A stretch of 64,000 nt of DNA from Fontibacterium universale. GTDB taxonomy: Bacteria > Pseudomonadota > Alphaproteobacteria > Pelagibacterales > Pelagibacteraceae. This document shows, one piece after another, positions 16,753 to 26,400 of this stretch. The notes beneath the pieces were generated by a model. It did no database searches. It saw nothing but the letters and a program-made list of their open reading frames with translations, and was not told the origin of the DNA. The stretch lies in contig CBDEAT010000002.1 of NCBI GenBank assembly GCA_965236175.1, positions 62,001-126,000 of the forward strand. The letters are read 5' to 3'. Positions within the stretch are counted from its first letter, which is position 1; every line of letters begins with the position of its first letter. A program made the translations under genes and the position numbers.

Positions 16753-17280
16753 ATGATGAAATGGTATATAATTCAGGCTCATTCAGGAGCAGAAAAGAAA
16801 GTAGCCAGTCTTATTCCTGAGAAACTTGAAAAAGAAGGTTTAGCGCATCACTTCGAAGAGACATTAGTTCCAACGCATGAAGTAACTGAAGTAAAAAAGG
16901 GTAAAAGAACAACTTCTGAGAAAAAATACTTTCCAGGCTATTTTTTAGCTAAGCTTGATATGAATGATCAAGTCTATCATTTAATTAAATCTATAAAAAG
17001 AATTACAGGATTTTTAGGTGTCCCAGGTAAACCCACTCCAATTTCAGAAGCAGAAGTTACAAAGATTATGGGAAAAATTGAAGACGGGGCTCTTAAACCT
17101 TCAACTAGCATAAGCTTTGATATAGGAGAACAAGTAAGAGTATGTGATGGACCTTTTGCTTCATTTAGTGGTTTAGTAGAGGGCGTTGATGAAGAAAAGT
17201 CTAGACTAAAGGTTTCTGTTTCGATATTTGGTAGGCCCACACCTGTAGAGTTAGAATACGGACAGGTAGAAAAGATTTAA
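16753..17280 (+). CDS. nusG: Transcription termination/antitermination factor NusG
   Basis: Binds RNA polymerase and couples it to Rho or to the ribosome. Length 175. The NGN domain (about residues 1-115) has the start KWYIIQAHSGAEKKVA and the FPGYFLAKLDM motif; the C-terminal KOW domain has GEQVRVCDGPFASFSG near residue 125. The tandem ATGATG leaves the start open by one codon. Lies between secE and rplK. Confidence 0.97.
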   Translation: MMKWYIIQAHSGAEKKVASLIPEKLEKEGLAHHFEETLVPTHEVTEVKKGKRTTSEKKYFPGYFLAKLDMNDQVYHLIKSIKRITGFLGVPGKPTPISEAEVTKIMGKIEDGALKPSTSISFDIGEQVRVCDGPFASFSGLVEGVDEEKSRLKVSVSIFGRPTPVELEYGQVEKI

Positions 17281-17282
17281 GT

Positions 17283-17708
17283 ATGGCTAAAGAAATTTCT
17301 GGAATTTTAAAATTGCAAATTAAGGGTGGTCAAGCCAATCCAGCTCCTCCTGTTGGACCTGCTCTTGGACAAAGAGGCGTTAATATAATGGAATTTTGTA
17401 AATCATTTAATGACAAAACTAAATCGTTAATGGGACAACCAGTTCCAGTTGTTATTACTATTTATAAAGATAAAAAATTTGATTTTATAATTAAAACTCC
17501 ACCTGCATCTTTTTTAATCAAAGAAGCTATTAAACTTAAGAGTGGCTCCAAAGAACCAGGAAGAGTTGTTGCTGGATCTATTACTAAAGCTCAGCTTAAA
17601 AAAATTGCAGAAATTAAAATGAAAGATTTAAATGCTTTTGATATTGAACAAGCGATTAAAATTATAGCTGGTTCAGCAAGATCAATGGGAGTTGAGGTAA
17701 AAGATTAA
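17283..17708 (+). CDS. rplK: 50S ribosomal protein L11
   Basis: Part of the GTPase-associated centre of the large subunit, bound to 23S rRNA helices 43-44. Length 141, typical. The N-terminal domain has the thiopeptide-proximal PAPPVGPALGQRGVNIMEFCK; the C-terminal RNA-binding domain ends IIAGSARSMGVEVKD. The last base of the stop overlaps the rplA start. Confidence 0.98.
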   Translation: MAKEISGILKLQIKGGQANPAPPVGPALGQRGVNIMEFCKSFNDKTKSLMGQPVPVVITIYKDKKFDFIIKTPPASFLIKEAIKLKSGSKEPGRVVAGSITKAQLKKIAEIKMKDLNAFDIEQAIKIIAGSARSMGVEVKD

Positions 17709-18400
17709 TGTCGAAAAAACATTCAAAAAGATACACAGCTTTAATCAAGGGACACGATAAGACAAAAGAACTAGCGTTACCTGAAGCTATCAAATTATTA
17801 AAAACAAAATCCAATACAAAGTTTCCAGAATCAATGGAGGCTATTTTCTTTTTAAATATTGACAAAGCTAAAACAGATCAAAATTTAAGAACAGTAGTAG
17901 ATTTACCAAATGGTAACGGTAGAAAAGTTAAAGTTGCAGTTATTTGTGGTAACGACAAACTGAGCGAAGCTAAATCTTCAGGAGCTGAAATAACTGGATC
18001 AGAAGATTTGATTAACGAGATCAATTCGGGAAAAGTAAATTTCGATGTATTAATTTCAACACCTGACATGATGGCAAAAGTTGGAAAGTTAGGAAAAGTT
18101 CTTGGGCCAAAAGGATTAATGCCTAATCCAAAATTGGGAACTGTTGCAAAAGATATAAAGTCTACTGTAGAGGCAATTAAGAAAGGCAGAATTGAAATTA
18201 AATGTGATAAAGACGGAAATTTAGGTTTGTCAATCGGCAAAGTTAAATTTTCCGACAAAGAATTATCTGAAAATTTTAAAAGTGTTTATGAAGTTGTTTC
18301 AAAAGAAAAGCCAGCTGGCATTAAAGGGAATTTTATAAATTCAATTTATTTATCTACAACTATGGGGCCTTCAATTAAACTTCAATTATCGAGCATATAA
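17708..18400 (+). CDS. rplA: 50S ribosomal protein L1
   Basis: Forms the L1 stalk that moves E-site tRNA; in E. coli it also represses its own operon. Length 230, typical. Visible are KFPESMEAIFFLNID near residue 38 and the signature GKVLGPKGLMPNPKLGTV near residue 128. It overlaps rplK and rplJ by one base on each side (TAATG junctions), leaving no room for the long rplJ leader seen in E. coli. Confidence 0.98.
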   Translation: MSKKHSKRYTALIKGHDKTKELALPEAIKLLKTKSNTKFPESMEAIFFLNIDKAKTDQNLRTVVDLPNGNGRKVKVAVICGNDKLSEAKSSGAEITGSEDLINEINSGKVNFDVLISTPDMMAKVGKLGKVLGPKGLMPNPKLGTVAKDIKSTVEAIKKGRIEIKCDKDGNLGLSIGKVKFSDKELSENFKSVYEVVSKEKPAGIKGNFINSIYLSTTMGPSIKLQLSSI

Positions 18401-18909
18401 TGAATAGAGAACAAAAAAATACATACGTGAATGATTTAAAATCTGTCATTGCAGCTAATGAAGGTATTTTAGTTTATCATTACGAAGGTATTACTGTTAA
18501 AGATTTAGAAAGTCTTCGTGCTAAAATGAGAGAAAGCGGAGCTTTTTTAAAAATCACAAAAAATAGAATTACTAAAATTGCACTTAAAGGATCTAAAGCT
18601 GAAAAGTTAGAAAAATTTTTTAAAGGACCAACAGCTATCGCGTGTTCAAAAGATCCTATTACTCTTGCGAAGACTTTGGTTACTTTTTCTAAAGGGAATG
18701 AAAAGTTAAAAATTCTTGGCGGTCTAATGGATGAGAAGCTTTTAGAGCCATCAGATGTTGCTCATATAGCAACTTTACCTACGTTAAATGAAGCAAGAGC
18801 TAAAATTGTAGGTATTTTAGCTGCCCCAGCTCAAAAAATTGTTAGTATTTTGCTTGCACCAAGCGCAAAAATAGTTAATTTGATGCACGCTAAAAATTTA
18901 AAAAATTAA
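18400..18909 (+). CDS. rplJ: 50S ribosomal protein L10
   Basis: Base of the L7/L12 stalk. Length 169. The N-terminal rRNA-binding part has VVYHYEG-like ILVYHYEGITVKDLESLR and KITKNRITKIAL; the C-terminal helix that binds L12 dimers includes APAQKIVSILLAPSAKI, a partly repeated pattern suggesting more than one L12-dimer site. It starts in the rplA stop codon. Confidence 0.96.
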   Translation: MNREQKNTYVNDLKSVIAANEGILVYHYEGITVKDLESLRAKMRESGAFLKITKNRITKIALKGSKAEKLEKFFKGPTAIACSKDPITLAKTLVTFSKGNEKLKILGGLMDEKLLEPSDVAHIATLPTLNEARAKIVGILAAPAQKIVSILLAPSAKIVNLMHAKNLKN

Positions 18910-18928
18910 ACCCACTAGGATATTCAAA

Positions 18929-19303
18929 ATGCCAGACTTAAATAAAATTGTAGAAGAATTATCAAAACTAACTGTTGTTGAAGCAGCAGAACTTTCAAAA
19001 ACTTTAGAAGAAAAATGGGGTGTATCAGCAGCAGCGCCAGTTGCAGCAGCAGCTCCAGCAGCGGCAGCAGGCGGAGCAGCAGCTGAAGAAAAAAATGATT
19101 TCATAGTTAATCTTGTTTCATCAGGTGACAACAAGATTGGAGTAATTAAAGAAGTAAGAGCGTTCACTGGTTTAGGTTTAAAAGAAGCTAAAGATTTAGT
19201 TGAAGGTGCACCAAAACAACTTAAAGCTGGCGTTAGCAAAAAAGATGCTGACGATGTTAAAAAGAAACTTGAAGCAGTTGGCGCAAAAGTAGAACTTAAG
19301 TAA
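18929..19303 (+). CDS. rplL: 50S ribosomal protein L7/L12
   Basis: Stalk protein that recruits translational GTPases. Length 124, typical. An N-terminal dimerisation domain (about residues 1-31), an alanine-rich hinge (AAAPVAAAAPAAAAGG, about 34-50), and the C-terminal factor-binding domain with KIGVIKEVRAFTGLGLKEAK. The codon use of the hinge makes a local GC-rich spot. A hairpin follows before rpoB. Confidence 0.98.
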   Translation: MPDLNKIVEELSKLTVVEAAELSKTLEEKWGVSAAAPVAAAAPAAAAGGAAAEEKNDFIVNLVSSGDNKIGVIKEVRAFTGLGLKEAKDLVEGAPKQLKAGVSKKDADDVKKKLEAVGAKVELK

Positions 19304-19321
19304 ATTTAAATTTTTTTTTAG

Positions 19322-19345
19322 AGCCGGATAATAAAATATTCGGTT
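19322..19345 (+). promoter_or_regulatory. Hairpin in the rplL-rpoB gap
   Basis: AGCCGGA (19322-19328) and TTCGGTT (19339-19345) can pair over 7 bp with two G-U pairs, around a 10-base loop; nine T lie just before it. The only structured element in the 50-base rplL-rpoB gap. In E. coli this gap holds an attenuator and an RNase III site, so a similar processing or attenuation role is possible but unproven. Confidence 0.4.
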
Positions 19346-19353
19346 AATAAACT

Positions 19354-22300
19354 ATGTTGTTATCTTTTACAGATAAGAAAAAAGTTAGAAAAAGTTTTGG
19401 TAAATTAGAAAATATACTTAATATTCCCGATTTAATAGAAGTCCAAGTTAACTCTTATAAAAATTTTTTAGAAGCAAATACAGAGCATAAGATTGATTCT
19501 GGAATTACAAAAGTATTTAAAGATATTTTTCCAATAGAAGAATTTTCAGGACTCGCAACTATAGAATATATTTCATACCGATTTGAAAAACCTAAATATA
19601 CAGTTCAAGAATGTAATCAAAGAGGACTTACATATTCAGCAGCATTAAAAGCAACACTTAGATTAGTTGCCTATGACATCAATGAAGAAAAACAAACAAA
19701 ACAAGTTTTGTCTGCTAAAGAACAAGAAGTTTATATGAGTGATATTCCTCTTATGACGCCAAGAGGAACATTTGTTGTAAATGGAATTGAAAGAGTTTGT
19801 GTAAACCAGATGCACAGAAGTCCAGGAGTTTTTTTCGATCATGATAAAGGAAAGACTCATGCAAGTGGAAAATTATTATTTAGCTGCAGGGTTATTCCTT
19901 ACAGAGGATCTTGGTTAGATTTTGAATATGACACAAAAGATATTTTAAATTTTAGAATTGATAGAAAAAGAAAGTTGCCAGTAACGACATTATTAATGGC
20001 TCTCGGTTATAACAGAGACGATATTTTAAGTCTTTTTTATGAAAATATTAGATACGATCTAACCTCAGAAGATGAGTGGAAAACAAAATTTACTCCAGAG
20101 AATTTTAGAAATTATAAGTTAAAAAATGATTTAATTAACGCTGAAACTAAAAAAGTTATTATCAAAAAAGATACAAAAATTTTGTATCCAATGGCATTAA
20201 AATTAAAGAAAGAAGGACTTAATAGCTACCTAGTTAAGACCCCTGATTTATTTGGAAAGTATTTAGCTAACGATATTATTAATGAAAAAACTGGCGAAGT
20301 AATTGCTGAATCTGGAGATGAAATTTCTAATGATTTAATTACTAAGCTTACAGATCTTAAGACAAAAACAATTTATCTACTCGATATTGATGGCGTAAAT
20401 AGAGGGCCATTTTTAAGAAATACTTTAACTATTGATAAAAATCTTAATCAAGATGAAGCTAGCATGGATATTTATCGTGTTTTAAGACCAGGAGAGCCAC
20501 CAACAATAGAAACAGCTAAAAATTTATTTGGTAACCTATTCTTTAATCACACAAGATATGATCTTTCAGAAACAGGTCGAGTAAAAATGAATGCGAGAAT
20601 GGACCTTGATTGCGATCCCAAATTAACTGTTCTTAGAAAAGAAGACATCGTTACTATCGTTAAGCATATGCTGGACCTAAAAGATGGAAAAGGCGAAGTA
20701 GATGACATTGACCATCTTGGAAATCGAAGACTTAGATCGGTTGGGGAACTTGTAGAAAATCAATTTAGAATTGGATTAATAAGAATGGAAAGAGCTATTA
20801 AAGAAAAAATGGCTTCTGTTGAAATTGATTCAGTAATGCCTCAAGATTTAATTAACGCAAAACCAATTGCTGCCTGTCTTAAAGAATTTTTTGGAACTTC
20901 TCCATTGTCTCAATTCATGGACCAAACAAACCCACTTGCTGAAATTACTCATAAAAGAAGAGTGTCAGCCCTTGGACCTGGTGGATTAAATAGAGAGAGA
21001 GCAGGATTTGAAGTTCGAGATGTTCACCCAACTCATTACGGAAGAATATGTCCTATCGAAACACCGGAAGGACCAAATATTGGATTAATTAATAGTTTAG
21101 CGACTTATTCAAGAATTAATAAATATGGCTTCATTGAAAGTCCATATAGAAAAGTTGTTAATGGTAAAGTTACAAAAGAGATTCATTATTTATCTGCTAT
21201 GGAGGAAGGCAAATATACAATTGCCCAAGCAAACTCTCCATTAAGCAAAGAAAATACTTTTGTCGATGATTTAGTTTCTTGCAGAAAATCATTAGGATTT
21301 GAATTAGCGAAACCTGAAAATGTTGACTTTATGGACGTTTCACCAAAACAAGTTGTTTCTGTTGCTGCAGCCTTAATTCCTTTTTTAGAAAATGACGATG
21401 CCAACAGAGCGTTGATGGGATCTAACATGATGAGACAAGCAGTTCCTTTGATTAAAAATGAATCTCCATTAGTTGGAACGGGAATAGAAAAAGATGTTGC
21501 TGTAGATTCTGGAGCTACTTTAGTTGCAAAAAGAGATGGTGTCGTAGATAAAATTGATGGAAAAAGAATTGTTGTCAGAGTAACTAGCGAAAAAGATCTT
21601 ACAAAATCTGGCGTTGATATTTACAACTTAAGTAAATTTCAAAGATCTAATCAGAATACATGTATTAATCAAAGACCATTAGTTAAAGTAGGTGATAAAA
21701 TTAGAAAAGGAGATGTCATTGCAGATGGTCCTTCAACTCAATTTGGTGAATTAGCTTTAGGTAAAAACGTAATGGTGGCATTCATGCCATGGCGTGGTTA
21801 CAATTTTGAGGATTCGATATTAATTTCTGAAAGATGTGTGACAGATGATGTTTTTACTTCAATTCACATTGAAGAATATAGCATTATGGCAAGAGATACA
21901 AAACTTGGTCCTGAAGAAATTACTAGAGACATTCCAAGCACTGCAGAAGAAAATTTAATTAACTTAGATGAATCCGGTGTTGTTTATGTTGGAGCAGAAG
22001 TTAAACCTGGAGATATATTAGTTGGAAAAGTTACTCCAAAAGGAGATTCACCAGTAAATGCTGAAGAAAAATTGTTAAGGGCAATTTTCGGTGAAAAAGC
22101 AATTGATGTAAGAGATTCATCTTTAAAAATGCCTTCAGGAACAAATGGGGTTGTAGTTGAAGTAAGAGTATTTAACAGACATGGAATAGAAAAAGATGAA
22201 AGAGCAATTTCTATTGAAAGAGCCGAAATTGAGTCAGTTCAAAACGATAAAAATGCTGAAGAGGAAATATTAGAATCTAACATTAAAGCGAGAGTTAAAG

Positions 22301-23436
22301 GCACACTAGTTTCTGCTAAGGTTGAAGAAGATTTTAAATCTTTAAAAAAAGGAACGATTTTATCAGAGGATAATTTATCTGAATTAACAGCAAATGAGTT
22401 ATTCAAGTTAGTTATAGAAGATAAAAAAGTTCAATCTAATTTAGCAATTTTAAAAGAACAATTTGTTAAAGCTAAAAAAGATATTCAAACTAGATTTGAA
22501 GACCAAGTAGACAAAATTCAAAAAGGTGACGATTTATTACCAGGCGTTATGAAAATGGTAAAAGTCTTTGTTGCTATGAAGAGAAAACTTCAAGCTGGAG
22601 ATAAAATGGCAGGAAGACACGGTAACAAAGGAGTTATTAGTCGAATTGTTCCAGCAGAAGATATGCCTTATATGAAAGACGGAAGACCAGTTGATATTGT
22701 TTTAAATCCATTAGGTGTGCCAAGCCGTATGAATGTGGGTCAAATTTTAGAGACACATTTAGGATGGGCCTGCTCTGAAATGGGCGAAAAAATTAAAAAA
22801 TTAATTGAAGATGTTCAAAAAAACTCTTCTAAAAAAGAAGAATTAAAAAGCTACTTAGGAAAAATTTACAAAGGAGAAATAGGTGATGAAATTAAAAATT
22901 TATCCGATTCAGAACTTGGTGAATTAAGTTACAATTTATCAAGCGGTGTTCCTATAGCTACACCAGTTTTTGATGGAGCAAGCGTAAACGATGTCACTGA
23001 TATGTTAAAATTTTGCGGTTTACCAGAATCTGGACAGACTGATTTGTATGATGGCAGAACAGGTGAAAAAATTGATCGTCAAGTTACAGTTGGAATTATT
23101 TATATGTTGAAATTAGCTCACATGGTTGATGATAAAATCCATGCTCGTTCTACTGGTCCTTACAGCTTAGTTACACAGCAACCTTTGGGAGGAAAAGCTC
23201 AATTTGGTGGTCAAAGATTTGGAGAAATGGAAGTTTGGGCGTTAGAAGCTTATGGAGCTGCTTATACATTGCAAGAAATTTTAACAATTAAATCTGATGA
23301 CGTAGCCGGAAGAACAAAGGTTTATGAAACTATTGTTAAAGGTGACGATGATTTTGAGTCAGGAGTTCCAGAGTCATTTAACGTTTTAATTAAAGAGATC
23401 AGATCTTTAGGTTTGAATATTGAATTAACAAATTAA
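19354..23436 (+). CDS. rpoB: DNA-directed RNA polymerase subunit beta
   Basis: Forms half of the RNA polymerase active-site cleft. Length 1360, normal for alphaproteobacteria. The rifampicin region is intact (TSPLSQFMDQTNPLAE and HKRRVSALGPGGL, near residues 515-550); the C-terminal part has the conserved GDKMAGRHGNKGV and GGKAQFGGQRFGEMEVWALE. No Shine-Dalgarno before the ATG. Stop and rpoC start are joined by TAA-ATT-ATG. Confidence 0.99.
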   Translation: MLLSFTDKKKVRKSFGKLENILNIPDLIEVQVNSYKNFLEANTEHKIDSGITKVFKDIFPIEEFSGLATIEYISYRFEKPKYTVQECNQRGLTYSAALKATLRLVAYDINEEKQTKQVLSAKEQEVYMSDIPLMTPRGTFVVNGIERVCVNQMHRSPGVFFDHDKGKTHASGKLLFSCRVIPYRGSWLDFEYDTKDILNFRIDRKRKLPVTTLLMALGYNRDDILSLFYENIRYDLTSEDEWKTKFTPENFRNYKLKNDLINAETKKVIIKKDTKILYPMALKLKKEGLNSYLVKTPDLFGKYLANDIINEKTGEVIAESGDEISNDLITKLTDLKTKTIYLLDIDGVNRGPFLRNTLTIDKNLNQDEASMDIYRVLRPGEPPTIETAKNLFGNLFFNHTRYDLSETGRVKMNARMDLDCDPKLTVLRKEDIVTIVKHMLDLKDGKGEVDDIDHLGNRRLRSVGELVENQFRIGLIRMERAIKEKMASVEIDSVMPQDLINAKPIAACLKEFFGTSPLSQFMDQTNPLAEITHKRRVSALGPGGLNRERAGFEVRDVHPTHYGRICPIETPEGPNIGLINSLATYSRINKYGFIESPYRKVVNGKVTKEIHYLSAMEEGKYTIAQANSPLSKENTFVDDLVSCRKSLGFELAKPENVDFMDVSPKQVVSVAAALIPFLENDDANRALMGSNMMRQAVPLIKNESPLVGTGIEKDVAVDSGATLVAKRDGVVDKIDGKRIVVRVTSEKDLTKSGVDIYNLSKFQRSNQNTCINQRPLVKVGDKIRKGDVIADGPSTQFGELALGKNVMVAFMPWRGYNFEDSILISERCVTDDVFTSIHIEEYSIMARDTKLGPEEITRDIPSTAEENLINLDESGVVYVGAEVKPGDILVGKVTPKGDSPVNAEEKLLRAIFGEKAIDVRDSSLKMPSGTNGVVVEVRVFNRHGIEKDERAISIERAEIESVQNDKNAEEEILESNIKARVKGTLVSAKVEEDFKSLKKGTILSEDNLSELTANELFKLVIEDKKVQSNLAILKEQFVKAKKDIQTRFEDQVDKIQKGDDLLPGVMKMVKVFVAMKRKLQAGDKMAGRHGNKGVISRIVPAEDMPYMKDGRPVDIVLNPLGVPSRMNVGQILETHLGWACSEMGEKIKKLIEDVQKNSSKKEELKSYLGKIYKGEIGDEIKNLSDSELGELSYNLSSGVPIATPVFDGASVNDVTDMLKFCGLPESGQTDLYDGRTGEKIDRQVTVGIIYMLKLAHMVDDKIHARSTGPYSLVTQQPLGGKAQFGGQRFGEMEVWALEAYGAAYTLQEILTIKSDDVAGRTKVYETIVKGDDDFESGVPESFNVLIKEIRSLGLNIELTN

Positions 23437-23439
23437 ATT

Positions 23440-26400
23440 ATGAGCAAAGAATTAACAAATTTATTTAAAAAAAATATTAATAAAGAAAACTTTAATAATA
23501 TTAAAATTTCTTTGGCCAGTCCTGAAAAGATTAAATCTTGGTCATTTGGAGAAATTAAAAAACCAGAAACTATAAATTACAGAACATTTAAACCTGAAAA
23601 AGATGGATTATTTTGTTCAAGAATATTTGGACCAGTAAAAGATTACGAATGTTTGTGCGGTAAGTACAAGCGTATGAAATTTAGAGGAATTATTTGCGAA
23701 AAGTGTGGAGTTGAAGTTACAAAAGCTAATGTAAGACGTGAACGAATGGGTCATGTTGAGCTATCAACGCCAGTTTCTCATATTTGGTTTTTAAAATCAT
23801 TACCAAGCAGAATAGCTCTAGCAATGGATATGAAACTTAAAGATCTTGAAAAAGTTTTATATTTTGAAAATTTTATTGTTATTGAACCAGGACTTACAGA
23901 ATTTAAAAAAAATCAATTAATTACAGAAGAAGAATTATTAAAAGCTCAAGAAAAATACGGAGAAGATCAGTTCTCAGCAGGTATTGGTGCTGAAGCTATT
24001 AGAGAAGTATTAGCGGCAATTGATTTGCCAGCCGAAAGAGAAAGATTAAGAGAAATATTAAAAACAACAACTTCCAAAGTTGCTGAAGAAAGAACTATTA
24101 AAAGATTAAAATTAGTTGAGAATTTTATTAACTCTGGAAATAAACCAGAGTGGATGATCTTAACTGTTATACCAGTTATTCCACCAGAGCTTAGACCTTT
24201 GGTTCCACTTGATGGCGGAAGATTTGCAACATCTGATCTTAACGATTTATATCGAAGAGTGATTAATAGAAATAATCGATTAAAGAGATTAATGGAATTA
24301 AGAGCTCCTGATATTATTGTTAGAAATGAAAAACGTATGCTGCAAGAAGCAGTGGACGCTTTATTTGATAACGGAAGAAGAGGAAGAGTTATAACAGGAA
24401 CTGGTAAGAGACCTCTTAAATCTTTAGCTGACATGCTTAAAGGTAAGCAAGGACGTTTCAGACAAAACTTATTAGGTAAACGAGTAGATTATTCAGGAAG
24501 ATCTGTAATTGTTGTAGGACCAGAATTAAAACTTCATCAGTGCGGTCTTCCCAAAAAAATGGCACTAGAATTATTTAAGCCGTTTATTTACGCAAAATTA
24601 GATAAACTTGGTCTTGCCACAACAATTAAGCAGGCAAAAAAAATTGTAGAAAAAGAAAAATCAGAAGTTTGGGATATTTTAGAAGAAGTTGTTAGAGAAC
24701 ATCCAATTCTTTTGAATAGAGCTCCAACACTTCATAGATTGGGTATTCAAGCTTTTGAACCGTTGTTAATTGAAGGCAAAGCAATTCAACTACATCCTTT
24801 AGTTACAGCTGCTTTTAATGCTGACTTTGACGGTGACCAAATGGCTGTTCACGTTCCGTTAAGTATAGAGGCGCAGTTAGAGGCAAGAGTACTAATGATG
24901 TCGACTAATAATATTTTAAGTCCATCAAACGGAAAACCTATTATCGTTCCATCTCAAGATATGGTTTTAGGAATTTATTACATGTCCCAGTTTTTTGGAG
25001 ATCAAGATACTAAGCCAGTTGGTTATTTTCTAAACTTAGATGAAATTGCCCAAGGATTGGAAAACAAATCAATAAATGTTCATTCTAAAGTTGTTTCACG
25101 ATTTGAAACAGTTGATGAAAAAGGCAAGCCAGTTTTTAAAACATACCAAAGTAGCGTTGGTAGATTTTTATTAGCAGATGTTCTTCCAAAGCATCACAAA
25201 ATTTCATTTGATTTAGTAAATAAATTATTAACTAAAAAGCAAATTTCTGAACTTATTGATATTATTTTTAGATACTGCGGTCAGAAAGAAACAGTAATTT
25301 TTTGCGATAGATTAATGACCATTGGCTTCCTTAATGCATTTAAAGCAGGAATATCTTTTGGAAAAGATGATTTAGTTATCCCTGAATCAAAAGAAAAAAT
25401 TATAAATGAAGCAAAAAAAATGGTTGAGGAATATGAAACTCAATATTCTGAAGGTTTAATTACTAAAGGTGAAAAATATAACAAAGTTGTAGATCAGTGG
25501 TCTAAATGTACAGACAAAATTGCAAGCGAGATGATGAAAAATATCTCTGCTTCTAAGATTAATAAAGAAGATGGTTCAATAACAACTAACTCTATATTTA
25601 TGATGGCAGATTCTGGAGCGAGAGGTTCGGCAGCTCAGATGAAGCAGTTAGCTGGAATGAGAGGTTTAATGGCAAAACCATCAGGAGAAATTATTGAAAC
25701 TCCAATTATTTCAAACTTCAAAGAAGGTTTGACAGTTCTAGAATACTTTACATCTACTCACGGAGCACGAAAAGGACTTGCTGATACAGCTTTAAAAACT
25801 GCAAACTCTGGATATTTAACAAGAAGATTATGTGACGTTTCTCAGGACGTTATTGTAAGACTTAAATTCTGTGGAACTAAAAAACATATTAATATTAGTG
25901 AGATTATAGAAGGTGGTAACATTATTGTATCTTTAACAGAAAGATCTTTAGGAAGAATTGCCGCCAAAGATATTAAAGCTCCAAATACAGGAGATGTTAT
26001 CGTTAAAGCTAAACAGTTAATTGAAGAAAAACAATGTGAATTAATGGATGCCGCTGGCGTTAAATCTATCGATGTTTATTCACCAATTACTTGTGAAGCA
26101 AAAGATGGAATTTGTTCAACTTGTTATGGAAGAGATTTAGCAAGAGGAAGATTAGTATCTATTGGTGAATGTGTTGGAATGATCGCGGCTCAATCAATTG
26201 GAGAGCCAGGAACTCAGCTTACAATGAGAACATTCCACGTTGGAGGTACAGCTCAAATTAAACAAGAGTCATCGATAACAGCTCCTTCAGAAGGAATATT
26301 AAAAGTTTCTAATCAAAACTTAATTGAGGATTCTAAAAAGGAATTAATAGTAATGGGAAGAAATACTGAAATTATTATTGAAAAAAATGGCACAAACGTT

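Noticed and set aside
23967..24434. Long antisense frame (155 residues) within rpoC
   Set aside because: It lies opposite a highly conserved part of rpoC; such antisense frames are common opposite AT-rich genes and this one has no start signal or family pattern.
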